Positions 27,067 through 38,235 of a stretch of 64,000 nucleotides of DNA are shown here, in pieces. Position 1 is the stretch's first letter. Each line of letters starts with the position of its first letter. Source of the DNA: Tenacibaculum sp. 190524A05c. Lineage in GTDB: Bacteria > Bacteroidota > Bacteroidia > Flavobacteriales > Flavobacteriaceae. Position numbers and translations under genes: made by a program. The stretch spans positions 1,268,501 to 1,332,500 of the forward strand of contig NZ_OZ038523.1 in assembly GCF_964036595.1 (NCBI RefSeq), read 5' to 3'. The notes beneath the pieces are model-generated. The model ran no database searches. It was not told where the DNA came from and saw only the letters and a list, made by a program, of their open reading frames with translations.

Positions 27067-30000
27067 TTATGCTAATTCTTCGTTTTCTGATTTTAATTCT
27101 TTTATTGCTCTTTCAACCTCTTCTCTTGTTGGTTTTTCTCCTTCCCACAACCAAAAGAAATACACTTTTACATAATTAGAAATTGATAGTAAAACTGGTA
27201 ATGTCAATAACGTTAAGAAAGTGGCAATCATAATACCGTAAGCAATTGAGATTGCCATTGGAATTAAAAATTGTGCCTGTCTACTCGTTTCAAAAATTAG
27301 CGGTGCTAATCCTGCCACAGTAGTTATCGTAGTTAAGAAGATTGCTCTAAACCTTGATCTTCCCGCTTCAAATAAAGCTTTTTCGTATTTCATTCCTTCT
27401 TTTAAGAAACTATTGAATTTACTTATGAGGACTAATCCGTCATTTACCATAATTCCAATAAGTGCTATAATTCCTAAAAGTGAAAGTATATTCACCGCAA
27501 AACCATGTATATAATGTCCCCAAGCCACACCTATTAAACTAAATGGCACCATGACTAATAACATAAATGGTTGACCATAAGAACGGAATGTAAATACAAT
27601 TACAATATAGATTAATAGTAAAATCACAGGACCAACAACTGAAGCAGAACTAGAAACCTTTGAAGCTTCTCTATTCTGTCCTTCATACAAAGCTGTAACA
27701 GAAGGATATTTAGCTGTAATTTGCGGCATTATTCTCTCTTTAATATCAGTAAGAACATCTGTTGCACTTGCTTGTGCATCTTTCATATCCGCATCAACTT
27801 TAATTTCTCTTTGACCTTCTAAATGGTTAATAGAAATTTCACCTCTTTCAATCTCATAAGTAGCAATTTCGCTAAGTGGAACTCTTGCTCCCGTAGAAGT
27901 AGCAATTCGCATATCGTCTAAATTCTTAATAGAAGATCTTTCTTTTCTATCGTAACGAACCCAAACTTTAATTTCATCTTGTCCACGTTGAAAACGTTGC
28001 GCCTGTCTTCCAAAGAAACCACTTCGAATTTGAGACATCACATCATTTAATGTTAACCCTAATAAATACGCATTGTCTTTTAATTTGATATTTATCTCTT
28101 TAATTCCTTGTGGATCATTGTCAGTAACATCTTTAAGTTCTTGATTCTTTTTAAGCTCTTCCTTCAGCTCAGTCTTTGCAGCTTTTAGTTCCTGAATATT
28201 ATTACTCAATAAAGAAACTGAAACTGGACTTCCTCCAAAATTTCCTCCTGAACCGAACGTTAAAGATTCAACTCCATATACTTCTCCTACTCGATCTCTT
28301 ATTTCATTCGTAATCTCTCTCGAACCAAATGTTCTTTCTTCTCCTGGTAATAAATTAATTCGTAAAGAAGCTTGTGCAGAACCTGGACCGATTTGTTTTA
28401 AAACATTTTCGACTACAGGTTCTCCTTCAATACCATATTTTTCTGTGAATTCTTTTTCAACTTCCCAAACTTTATCTTCAACTACAGAAATAATACTATC
28501 CGTAATTTTCTCACTTGTACCTTGAGGCATTGTTAAATTTACAGAAACACGATCACTAGCAATTGAAGGGAAAAATGTTCCTTTAATAATTCCTCCTTGA
28601 AAAGCTCCCATAGTAATCATTAACAACGCCACTGGAATTACCAATCCAAAGAACTTAAACTCTAAAACGAATTTTAATGCTGGAGCATAAATTTTATCTC
28701 TCATAAAATCCATTACATCTTCAGCATATTTATTGAATTTATATAGTTTTTGATTTCTATCTAATGACTTTGAATGTGCAACGTGGGCAGGTAAAATAAT
28801 TAATGCTTCCACTAAAGAAAGAATTAATGTAAGCGCCACAACTGTTGCGACCTCTCCAAAGAACTCTCCAATGTTTCCATCTAAAAAGAAAAATACCGAG
28901 AACGCTAAAACAGTCGTTGTAATAGCAGAAATGATTGGCGGAACAACTTCCATTGTTCCATCTATTGCTGCTCGAATTGGGTTCTTACCTTTTTCGAAAT
29001 GATGGTATATATTTTCAGAAATTACAATTCCATCATCTACTAAAATTCCAATTACGATAATCATTCCGAATAATGATAGTACGTTGATTGTAATATTAAA
29101 ATAGCCAGCTAACATAAACATTCCAAAGAAAGCTACAGGTAAACCTGCTGCAACCCAAAATGCCAATCGAGGACGCAAGAAAAGTGATAAAAACAACATC
29201 ACAAGCAACATTCCTTGCCAAGCATTTTTAAATAATAATTTCGTACGCTGATTTAAAGTAATGGAAGAATCTCTTGTTATTTCAACCTTTACGTTTTGAT
29301 GTTCCGCATTAAATTTTTCAATGTATTCATTAATCTTTTTTGCCGAACTCAATAAATCCTCACTGTTGGTATTACTTACTTGAACACGAACCGCCAAATT
29401 ACCGTTGTAATAATTTCTATTTGGTGTTTCATTCCAAATATCTCTAACCGTGGCAACATCTTTTAATCTAATGATTCTTCCTGAAGCATCCGCTCTTACC
29501 ACCAAATTATCTAACTCATCTCCATAATATGATCTATTATTTGCTCTAATTAAATACTCTTCCGCATCTGTTTTTACCGATCCTCCTGTAGTTAAAATAT
29601 TGGCTGAAGAAACCGCATTTGCTACTTGATTAAACGTTAAATTATAAGCTAATAAATCATTTTCTCTAACGGCTATTTCAATCTCTTCATCAGGATATCC
29701 TGAAACGGTGATTTGCGAAATCCCATCAAGTCTTCGGATATCATTTTCAATGTCTCGGGCAATAGACTTTAGTGATTTCAAAGGAACTTGATCTCCTGTA
29801 ACTACAAAACTTATTGTTTCTGCAACATTTTCTCTCTTAGCTACAACTGGAGGTTCCATTCCTGTAGGGAAATTAGGAACTTTATCTACCGCATTTTTTA
29901 CATCCGCTAAAACAACATTTATATCATACTCTTTTAACGTTTCCACCGTAATACTGGCAGCATTTTCAGATGAAGTTGAAGTAACTCTATCAACCCCAAC

Positions 30001-30225
30001 TAATCCTTTTAAATTATCCTCTATTTTTAAAACAACTCCTTCTTCTATTTCCTGAGGAGATGCCCCTGGATACACAACATTGATTGTTATAAACTTTGCA
30101 CGTGTTAATGGAAAGAAAGAAGATTTTAAGGTTGAAAAACCAAAATATCCTAGAATTACAAAAGCAATAATGATAATATTTACCGCAACAGGATATTTTA
30201 TGAAATATGCTATTATTTTCTTCAT
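27067..30225 (-). CDS. RND efflux transporter permease
   Basis: This 1052-residue inner-membrane proton-drug antiporter of the AcrB/HAE1 type has one N-terminal helix, a large periplasmic loop, a TM block, then a second half repeating this plan. The proton-relay Asp pair is in GILVDDGIVISENI at about residue 397. The FGSGGNFGGSPV region in the second periplasmic loop is Gly-rich. Length fits the family (about 1000-1060). It follows the adaptor gene by 3 nt. Substrate cannot be told; the MarR control suggests a toxic compound or antibiotic. Confidence 0.92.
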   Translation of the reverse strand: MKKIIAYFIKYPVAVNIIIIAFVILGYFGFSTLKSSFFPLTRAKFITINVVYPGASPQEIEEGVVLKIEDNLKGLVGVDRVTSTSSENAASITVETLKEYDINVVLADVKNAVDKVPNFPTGMEPPVVAKRENVAETISFVVTGDQVPLKSLKSIARDIENDIRRLDGISQITVSGYPDEEIEIAVRENDLLAYNLTFNQVANAVSSANILTTGGSVKTDAEEYLIRANNRSYYGDELDNLVVRADASGRIIRLKDVATVRDIWNETPNRNYYNGNLAVRVQVSNTNSEDLLSSAKKINEYIEKFNAEHQNVKVEITRDSSITLNQRTKLLFKNAWQGMLLVMLFLSLFLRPRLAFWVAAGLPVAFFGMFMLAGYFNITINVLSLFGMIIVIGILVDDGIVISENIYHHFEKGKNPIRAAIDGTMEVVPPIISAITTTVLAFSVFFFLDGNIGEFFGEVATVVALTLILSLVEALIILPAHVAHSKSLDRNQKLYKFNKYAEDVMDFMRDKIYAPALKFVLEFKFFGLVIPVALLMITMGAFQGGIIKGTFFPSIASDRVSVNLTMPQGTSEKITDSIISVVEDKVWEVEKEFTEKYGIEGEPVVENVLKQIGPGSAQASLRINLLPGEERTFGSREITNEIRDRVGEVYGVESLTFGSGGNFGGSPVSVSLLSNNIQELKAAKTELKEELKKNQELKDVTDNDPQGIKEINIKLKDNAYLLGLTLNDVMSQIRSGFFGRQAQRFQRGQDEIKVWVRYDRKERSSIKNLDDMRIATSTGARVPLSEIATYEIERGEISINHLEGQREIKVDADMKDAQASATDVLTDIKERIMPQITAKYPSVTALYEGQNREASKVSSSASVVGPVILLLIYIVIVFTFRSYGQPFMLLVMVPFSLIGVAWGHYIHGFAVNILSLLGIIALIGIMVNDGLVLISKFNSFLKEGMKYEKALFEAGRSRFRAIFLTTITTVAGLAPLIFETSRQAQFLIPMAISIAYGIMIATFLTLLTLPVLLSISNYVKVYFFWLWEGEKPTREEVERAIKELKSENEELA

Positions 30226-30228
30226 TTC

Positions 30229-31368
30229 TTACTTTTTATCAGATTGTTCTTTTTCAGAAAAGATTTTCACTGGCATACCTACATAAGCTCCCGCAATTGG
30301 TTTAGAAACTATTTGTTCTCCATCTGTAATTCCTTTAATCACAACAGAGTTCTCATTAAAATGAACAGGATTAACAGTAATAAGATCTAAAACATTATTC
30401 TTAACTACATAAATAGATTTATTTTCTACTAGTAGTTTTCTATTGAGTTCTAAAGCTTCAGGAACTGATTTAGTGGTAACATTCGCTTCCAAGTACATTC
30501 CTTCTCTTAAACCTTCTCCTTTTACTTCAATAAATATTTGAATTGTTTGTGAAGTTTGATCAATCTTTCCATTTATTCTAGCCACAGTTCCTTTCCAACT
30601 TTTTGTTTTCTCAAGATTAAATAACTCTACACTTTTACCTTTAACCAAAACATCCGCAAAACTGGCACTAACAGATAATGGCAGCTCAAATATTGAAGTA
30701 TCAATAAACTCTCCCATTTTCTGACCTGATCTCACCAAAGTACCTTTTGTTACTAAAGCTTCTGTTAGCACTCCACTAAACGGAGCTTTGATATTATATT
30801 TACCTAAACGAACTTCAAGATTCTTGATATTGTAGTACGTTGTATAAATGTTCTTTCCAGAAATAAAATATTTTTCTTTACTTGTTTTTGCTTCTGGTAA
30901 AGCAGATAAACTTTTATTGATATCAAAATTTTGTAAATACGCATTCCAAGCTTCAAATGATTCTGGATAATCCAAACGAATATCTGGCATAACCGATGCA
31001 ATTAAATTTTGCAAAGAGCTTCTTTGTGACTGTATTGAAGCGTAAAATTCTTGATTGTTAATTCTGAGTAAAGTTTGTCCTTTTTGATAAGTTGTACCTA
31101 CTCTAAAATCCTTTCCTGCAGTTTGTAACACTCCTTGAACTTCAGAATAAATATCTACTTTATTTTTCGCTGTTAAATTTCCATTTGCGGTAATTTCAAC
31201 AGGGATTTCTGAATTTTGTGCAACATCAACAAAAACCGTTTTCTCTATTTTAGTTGCTTTAGGTTTAGGGTTTTTCTTACTGTTTTTAAAGAAATTCGAC
31301 AGTAAAAATGATAAAGCCAAAATGGTCAATCCTGCTCCAGTAATGATTAGTTTTCTCATATTAAACAT
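30229..31368 (-). CDS. RND efflux periplasmic adaptor (membrane-fusion protein)
   Basis: This 379-residue protein is held by an N-terminal hydrophobic helix (about 5-27). It has a lipoyl-like half (KVDIYSEVQGVLQ), a helical hairpin, a second lipoyl half (YNIKAPFSGVLTEALV) and beta-barrel parts. It links the permease to the TolC channel. Its ATG directly follows the marR stop with no gap (TAAATG). A second in-frame ATG three codons later may be the real start. Confidence 0.9.
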   Translation of the reverse strand: MFNMRKLIITGAGLTILALSFLLSNFFKNSKKNPKPKATKIEKTVFVDVAQNSEIPVEITANGNLTAKNKVDIYSEVQGVLQTAGKDFRVGTTYQKGQTLLRINNQEFYASIQSQRSSLQNLIASVMPDIRLDYPESFEAWNAYLQNFDINKSLSALPEAKTSKEKYFISGKNIYTTYYNIKNLEVRLGKYNIKAPFSGVLTEALVTKGTLVRSGQKMGEFIDTSIFELPLSVSASFADVLVKGKSVELFNLEKTKSWKGTVARINGKIDQTSQTIQIFIEVKGEGLREGMYLEANVTTKSVPEALELNRKLLVENKSIYVVKNNVLDLITVNPVHFNENSVVIKGITDGEQIVSKPIAGAYVGMPVKIFSEKEQSDKK

Positions 31369-31824
31369 TTAGTTGCTATTGCAACCTTTTATTGATTTTG
31401 ATATTAAGTTTTCTTGTACTTTTTTTATAACTGCTATAGTTGAATTGATTTCTTCTTCAGAAATATTTTCCTGTAAGGCCGTAATAAACTTCTCAATAAT
31501 TGGTAAAGACTCTTTAAATAAAGATTCTCCATTCTTAGTTAAAAAAATATGATTGATTCGTTTATCTGATTTTGATGGTATTCTTGCTACAAGATTCTTC
31601 TTTTCCATTGTATTCACTAATCTGGTGAGTGAAGTTTTATCTCTACCAGTTAAAAAAGCGAGTTCTTGTTGTGCTACTCCATCCTTCTCATGTAACTTCT
31701 TTAATAAAATCCATTGCGTTTTGGTTAAGCTAATATTTTGCTCATAAAACAGGTCTTGAATATGATTATCAATCATTTTCATTGTTTTACCCAACCATGG
31801 TGCTAATGTTTTCTCTAAATCCAT
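31369..31824 (-). CDS. MarR-family transcriptional regulator
   Basis: This 151-residue winged-helix regulator has the DNA-recognition part at about 30-95, with VAQQELAFLTGRDKTSLTRLVNTMEKKNLVAR and the wing DKRINHIFLT. MarR proteins repress nearby efflux genes and let go when a ligand binds. It is first in the efflux operon. An inverted repeat TAGTTG-N6-CAACTA overlaps the likely -33 box, which fits self-repression of the whole operon. Confidence 0.9.
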   Translation of the reverse strand: MDLEKTLAPWLGKTMKMIDNHIQDLFYEQNISLTKTQWILLKKLHEKDGVAQQELAFLTGRDKTSLTRLVNTMEKKNLVARIPSKSDKRINHIFLTKNGESLFKESLPIIEKFITALQENISEEEINSTIAVIKKVQENLISKSIKGCNSN

Positions 31825-31856
31825 ATATATCTGAATTTTAAGACGCGAAATTAACC

Positions 31857-31864
31857 CAAAAGTT
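31857..31864 (-). promoter_or_regulatory. Near-consensus -7 box of the marR efflux operon
   Basis: Minus-strand AACTTTTG differs from TAnnTTTG at one base. A minus-strand TTG at 31882-31884 lies 17 nt upstream, inside the MarR operator. Confidence 0.45.
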
Positions 31865-31869
31865 TAATT

Positions 31870-31887
31870 TAGTTGCATATACAACTA
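31870..31887 (-). promoter_or_regulatory. Putative MarR operator
   Basis: TAGTTG CATATA CAACTA is a perfect 6-bp inverted repeat with a 6 nt centre, 46-63 nt upstream of the marR start. Size and symmetry match sites for MarR dimers. Overlap with the -33 element would block RNA polymerase. Confidence 0.75.
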
Positions 31888-31908
31888 GTTAAGTTTCTGT
31901 TAAAAAAC

Positions 31909-31946
31909 AAAAAAGCCTGAAGAAATTATTCTTCAGGCTTTTTTAA
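31909..31946 (-). terminator. Bidirectional terminator downstream of carB
   Basis: The stem AAAAAAGCCTGAAG / CTTCAGGCTTTTTT has an 8 nt loop. It lies 20 nt past the carB stop on the minus strand and also isolates the marR promoter from carB read-through. Confidence 0.88.
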
Positions 31947-31965
31947 AAATCTATAAATACTAAGC

Positions 31966-34818
31966 TTATTTACTTAAGTACATTTTTCTTCTTGAATATA
32001 AATCATAGAAGTCATCGTCTCTTAAACTGTCAATGAATAAGATACTTTCTCCAGTACTCTTCATTTCTGGTCCTAGTTTCTTATTAACATTTGGGAATTT
32101 GTTAAAAGAGAACACTGGTTGCTTAATTGCATAACCTTCTAATTCAGGTTTGAAATCAAAATCAGTTACTTTATTTTCTCTTAACATTACCTTAGTTGCA
32201 TAGTTTACATAAGGTTCTTTGTATGCCTTTGCAATGAATGGAACTGTACGAGAAGCTCTTGGATTCGCTTCAATAATGTATACTTTGTCGTCTTTAATTG
32301 CAAACTGAATGTTTATTAAACCAACTGTATTTAGTGATAATGCGATTTTCTTAGTGTATTCTCTAATTTGCTCCATCACTAATTCTCCTAAGTTGAAAGG
32401 AGGTAATGTTGCATTTGAATCTCCTGAGTGAATTCCACATGGTTCGATGTGCTCCATAATACCAATGATATACACATTTTCTCCATCACAAATTGCATCA
32501 GCTTCTGCCTCAATTGCTCCTTCTAAATAGTGGTCTAATAATAATTTGTTATTTGGAATCTTACGTAATAAATCTACTACGTGCTCTAATAACTCTTCTT
32601 TATTGATAACAATCTTCATTCCTTGTCCTCCTAATACATAAGATGGACGAACTAAGATTGGGAAGTCTAACTCATCAGCTAAAGCTAAAGCCTCATCTGC
32701 ATTTGTTGCTACACCAAATCTTGGGTAAGGAATATTGTTATCTTTTAATAATGTTGAGAAACTTCCTCTATCCTCAGCTAAATCTAAAGATTTGTAGCTC
32801 GTTCCGATAATTGGAATTCCGTATCTATCTAACTTTTCAGCTAATTTAAGAGCTGTTTGTCCACCTAACTGAACGATTACACCTTCTGGTTTTTCATGCT
32901 TAATGATATCATAGATATGCTCCCAGAATACAGGCTCGAAGTATAATTTATCTGCTGTATCAAAATCTGTAGAAACAGTTTCTGGGTTACAGTTAATCAT
33001 AATTGTTTCATAACCACATTCTTTCGCGGCGTAAACTCCGTGAACACAACAGTAATCAAATTCGATTCCTTGTCCAATTCTGTTTGGTCCAGAACCTAAA
33101 ACGATAATTTTCTTCTTATCAGAAACAATACTTTCGTTAGCAGGTAATTTTTCTCCGTCTGCTGTTTCAACTTCGTTTTCGAATGTTGAATAATAATATG
33201 GAGTTTGAGCTTTAAATTCTGCTGCACAAGTATCAACTAACTTGTATACACGCTTAATTTTTAACTCCTCACGTTTCTTATATACTTCACTTTCTAAACA
33301 TCCTAACATATGAGCGATTTGACGATCACCATATCCTTTTTGCTTAGCTTCTAATAATAATTCTCTATCAAGAGTATCAATTGTATATGTAGAAATTTCT
33401 TTTTCTAATTGGAATAATTCCTCGTACTGCTTTAAATACCACATATCAATTTTTGTGATATCATAAATCTTACTTAAAGGAATTCCCATTGCGATAGCAT
33501 CATAAATTGCGAACACACGATCCCAACTTGCGTTAGTTAATTTCTCAATTACTTGGTTGTAATCTTTATAACCTTTACCATCTGCACCTAAACCATTACG
33601 TTTGATTTCTAAAGACTGAGTTGCTTTGTGTAATGCTTCTTGGAAAGAACGTCCAATCCCCATTACCTCTCCAACAGCCTTCATTTGTAAACCTAAAGTT
33701 CTATCAGAACCTTCGAACTTATCAAAGTTCCAACGTGGAATTTTCACGATTACATAATCTAATGTTGGCTCAAATAATGCCGAAGTAGATTTTGTAATTT
33801 GATTATCTAACTCATCTAAAGTATATCCGATAGCTAATTTAGCAGCAATCTTTGCAATTGGATATCCAGTTGCTTTAGATGCTAATGCAGAAGAACGAGA
33901 TACACGTGGGTTGATCTCAATCGCAATGATATCTTCTTTCTCATCTGGAGAAACAGCAAACTGAACATTACATCCACCTGCGAATTCACCAATTGAACGC
34001 ATCATTTTAATTGCCATATCACGCATTTTCTGATATGTTTTATCAGAAAGTGTCATAGCTGGAGCTACAGTAATTGAATCTCCAGTATGGATTCCCATTG
34101 GATCCATATTTTCGATAGAACAGATAATTACAACATTATCGTTATCATCACGTAATAACTCTAATTCGTATTCTTTCCATCCCATCATCGCTTTATCAAT
34201 CATTACCTCGTGAATTGGAGAAATCTCTAATCCTCTTGTTAATGATTTTTCAAACTCATCTTCATTGTAAACGATTGAAGCTCCTGCTCCACCTAATGTA
34301 AATGATGCTCTAATACATAATGGAAAACCAAACTCTTGAGCAATCTCTTTACCTTTTAAGTATGAAGTTGCTGTTGCTTGAGGAGCCATTGGTACATCAA
34401 TTTGTCCCATTAACTCTCTAAACTTCTCTCTATCTTCTGTAATATTGATGGCATCAATATCTACTCCGATAATTTCAACTCCAAAGTCTTCCCAAATACC
34501 TTTCTCATCTGCTTCAATACATAAATTTAAAGCTGTTTGTCCTCCCATTGTAGGTAATACAGCATCAATTTGTGGGTGCTCCTTTAAAATTTGAATTAAA
34601 GACTTTGTTTTTAAAGGTAATAAATACACATGATCAGCCATTGAAGGGTCTGTCATGATTGTAGCTGGATTTGAATTGATTAAAATCGTTTCTATTCCAT
34701 CTTCTCTTAAAGAACGTAAAGCTTGAGAACCAGAATAATCGAACTCACATGCTTGTCCAATTACGATCGGCCCTGATCCAATAATTAAAATCGATTTTAG
34801 GTCTTTTCTCTTAGGCAT
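31966..34818 (-). CDS. carB: Carbamoyl-phosphate synthase large subunit lacking the C-terminal allosteric domain
   Basis: CarB makes carbamoyl phosphate from bicarbonate, ATP and ammonia for pyrimidines and arginine. Two ATP-grasp halves are visible: residues 1-400 (IGSGPIVIGQACEFDYSG) and 560-935 (LGSGPNRIGQGIEFDYCC), with the oligomerisation domain between. The protein has 950 residues against about 1073 in E. coli. It stops after STGESILFIDSLRDDDFYDL and so has no MGS-like domain, which in E. coli binds UMP, IMP and ornithine. The ending is clean and followed by a terminator, so this is not a frameshift. carA is not in the window. Confidence 0.93.
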   Translation of the reverse strand: MPKRKDLKSILIIGSGPIVIGQACEFDYSGSQALRSLREDGIETILINSNPATIMTDPSMADHVYLLPLKTKSLIQILKEHPQIDAVLPTMGGQTALNLCIEADEKGIWEDFGVEIIGVDIDAINITEDREKFRELMGQIDVPMAPQATATSYLKGKEIAQEFGFPLCIRASFTLGGAGASIVYNEDEFEKSLTRGLEISPIHEVMIDKAMMGWKEYELELLRDDNDNVVIICSIENMDPMGIHTGDSITVAPAMTLSDKTYQKMRDMAIKMMRSIGEFAGGCNVQFAVSPDEKEDIIAIEINPRVSRSSALASKATGYPIAKIAAKLAIGYTLDELDNQITKSTSALFEPTLDYVIVKIPRWNFDKFEGSDRTLGLQMKAVGEVMGIGRSFQEALHKATQSLEIKRNGLGADGKGYKDYNQVIEKLTNASWDRVFAIYDAIAMGIPLSKIYDITKIDMWYLKQYEELFQLEKEISTYTIDTLDRELLLEAKQKGYGDRQIAHMLGCLESEVYKKREELKIKRVYKLVDTCAAEFKAQTPYYYSTFENEVETADGEKLPANESIVSDKKKIIVLGSGPNRIGQGIEFDYCCVHGVYAAKECGYETIMINCNPETVSTDFDTADKLYFEPVFWEHIYDIIKHEKPEGVIVQLGGQTALKLAEKLDRYGIPIIGTSYKSLDLAEDRGSFSTLLKDNNIPYPRFGVATNADEALALADELDFPILVRPSYVLGGQGMKIVINKEELLEHVVDLLRKIPNNKLLLDHYLEGAIEAEADAICDGENVYIIGIMEHIEPCGIHSGDSNATLPPFNLGELVMEQIREYTKKIALSLNTVGLINIQFAIKDDKVYIIEANPRASRTVPFIAKAYKEPYVNYATKVMLRENKVTDFDFKPELEGYAIKQPVFSFNKFPNVNKKLGPEMKSTGESILFIDSLRDDDFYDLYSRRKMYLSK

Positions 34819-34888
34819 TTGTGTTGTTTTGTTTTTGTGTGTTTTGTTTTGTGCGTTGTAAAAATATAAATATAAATTGATTAGGTAT

Positions 34889-34922
34889 AAAAAAAGGTGT
34901 TACTAACAAACAGTAACACCTT
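34889..34922 (-). terminator. Terminator of rpmH
   Basis: The stem AAGGTGTTACT / AGTAACACCTT has a 7 nt loop, and the minus-strand T run falls at 34889-34895. It separates rpmH from carB. Confidence 0.85.
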
Positions 34923-34943
34923 GATATAAACAACTCTAAATCA

Positions 34944-35105
34944 TTATTTTTTCGGTCTTGATTCAGACGAAACCGATAATTTCTTTCTTCCTTTTGCTCT
35001 TCTTCTAGCTAATACTTTTCTACCATTAGCAGAAGCCATTCTTTCTCTGAAACCATGTTTGTTTCTTCTCTTTCTTTTCGATGGTTGGTAAGTTCTTTTA
35101 CTCAT
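34944..35105 (-). CDS. rpmH: 50S ribosomal protein L34
   Basis: This 53-codon gene encodes a basic protein beginning [19 protein letters not shown] and continuing [20 protein letters not shown], the standard L34 signature. The C-terminal tail [12 protein letters not shown] is slightly longer than in E. coli (46 residues). L34 is part of the 50S subunit. It has its own promoter (35178-35207, minus strand) and its own terminator, and it is divergent from pyrG. Confidence 0.96.
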   Translation of the reverse strand: MSKRTYQPSKRKRRNKHGFRERMASANGRKVLARRRAKGRKKLSVSSESRPKK

Positions 35106-35177
35106 TTTAAATAAAACTTGAAATATTCAAAAATTAATTGTTGCTAATAGTGAAATTCCTACTGCTAAAAGCGTTTG

Positions 35178-35207
35178 CAAATATACAACTGTTTTTCAAC
35201 CTGACAA
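35178..35207 (-). promoter_or_regulatory. Promoter of rpmH
   Basis: On the minus strand, TTG at 35207-35205, a 19 nt spacer, and TATATTTG at 35185-35178 are an exact match to the Bacteroidota consensus. The expected leader is about 65 nt. Confidence 0.75.
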
Positions 35208-35276
35208 GTTATTAAATAACTTTTTTCGAGATATTTTTTTTTAACGTTATACTCATCGAATTTTCTATGTTTTTTA

Positions 35277-35306
35277 TTGCGAAAACTATCAATGTTATTA
35301 CTTTTG
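35277..35306 (+). promoter_or_regulatory. Promoter of pyrG
   Basis: TTG at 35277-35279, a 19 nt spacer, and TACTTTTG at 35299-35306 fit the consensus exactly. The ATG follows 17 nt later, so the leader is very short. The -7 box has the same eight bases as the pyrR promoter. Confidence 0.75.
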
Positions 35307-35317
35307 CGCAAACCTAA

Positions 35318-36937
<1,620 letters not shown>

Positions 36938-36964
36938 AGAATAACAATTATCAAATAAACTATT

Positions 36965-36998
36965 AAAAAGCATTCATAATAAATGGATGCTTTTTTTT
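36965..36998 (+). terminator. Terminator between pyrG and the LolC/FtsX-like gene
   Basis: The stem AAAAAGCATTCAT / ATGGATGCTTTTT has one G-U pair, a 5 nt loop and eight T. It reaches the stop codon of the convergent gene. Confidence 0.85.
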
Positions 36999-38229
36999 AT
37001 TCAAACTTTATTGATTTTGAAGGATGAATTTTCGAAACTATCATAGAAGGAATAATTAACATTACTAAACATAACACCAAGGTTCCTAAATTCAACAACA
37101 CAAAGTGTAGCATATTAATATTAACTGGCACTGTTGAAACATAATACGTTTCAGGATTCAATTCAATTATTTTGAAAAACTTTTGAATCAGCAGTAATCC
37201 TAAACCTATTAAATTACCAAACAATAATCCTCTTAGGATTAAGTAAGAAGCGTTGTATAAAAATACTTTCTGAATCTCCCAATTAGAACTTCCTAAAGTT
37301 TTTAATATCCCAACCATTTGAACTCGCTCGAGAATTAAAACTAACAAAGCCGTTATCATATTAATTCCTGCAATTACAACCATTATCCCAATAATAAACC
37401 ACACATTATTATCGAATAATTTTACCCATTCAAAAATTGCTGGATAATTATCAATGATGGTATTAGAATTTAAGGTTGCTCCAATATTACTATATACTTG
37501 ATCTCCTTTTTCTTTTAAGGTGTCGAAATCATCAAGCAAAACCTCAAACCCTCCTACTTCATTTTCTTTCCACTTATTAATTCGTTGTACTTCTTTTAAA
37601 TCTCCAACAATAATAGCATTATCAAACTCTTCAAATCCTGTGTCATAAATTCCTGCTATTACAGGTTTTCTCATTTTAAATCCAGTTGATGTAGCACTTT
37701 CAAACCAAGCTTGTAAAGTATCATTTAATTTCAACTGTAACCTATCTACAATTGTTTTTGAAATCAACACTTCTCGATTTCTAGGTTGATCATAATTCGG
37801 CAACTTCCCTTCTACTAAAAACTCTTTGAAAAATGAAAAATCGTAATCTGAGTTTACTCCTTTAAATACAATTCCTTGAAAATCATTGGGAGTTCTTAAA
37901 ATCCCTCCTTTATTAATATAAGGTTGAACTTTTTGTATTCCTTCTATACCTTTAAAAGTTGGATAAAAATCTTGATTTAAAAGAATTGGTACCGTTGAAA
38001 CATCAGAATTATTATTGTCGTAATTCGTAATTTGAATATGACCTTTGAAACCGGCAATTTTAGCACGTATCTTTTGTTGAAATCCAGAACTTACTGCAAC
38101 AGCTATTAACATAATGGCAATTCCCAAAGTAATAGCTACAATAGCTATTTTTATAATTGGAGATGATATACTATTTTTATGCTCTTTACCTGCAATAATT
38201 CGCTTGGCAATAAATAATTCGTAATTCAA
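36997..38229 (-). CDS. LolC/LolE-like (FtsX-domain) ABC transporter permease
   Basis: This 410-residue inner-membrane protein has one N-terminal helix (about 25-50, IAIVAITLGIAIMLIAVAVSS), a large periplasmic MacB-like domain (50-270), and three C-terminal helices. The plan matches LolC/E permeases that release lipoproteins from the inner membrane. No ATPase gene is adjacent. The start appears to be TTG: the family-like N-terminus NYELFIAKRI is in frame with TTG at 38229, while the nearest ATG (38237) is out of frame and stops after three codons. It is divergent from the DUF1343 gene with only 6 nt between start codons. Confidence 0.85.
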   Translation of the reverse strand: MNYELFIAKRIIAGKEHKNSISSPIIKIAIVAITLGIAIMLIAVAVSSGFQQKIRAKIAGFKGHIQITNYDNNNSDVSTVPILLNQDFYPTFKGIEGIQKVQPYINKGGILRTPNDFQGIVFKGVNSDYDFSFFKEFLVEGKLPNYDQPRNREVLISKTIVDRLQLKLNDTLQAWFESATSTGFKMRKPVIAGIYDTGFEEFDNAIIVGDLKEVQRINKWKENEVGGFEVLLDDFDTLKEKGDQVYSNIGATLNSNTIIDNYPAIFEWVKLFDNNVWFIIGIMVVIAGINMITALLVLILERVQMVGILKTLGSSNWEIQKVFLYNASYLILRGLLFGNLIGLGLLLIQKFFKIIELNPETYYVSTVPVNINMLHFVLLNLGTLVLCLVMLIIPSMIVSKIHPSKSIKFE

Positions 38230-38235
38230 AAATTC

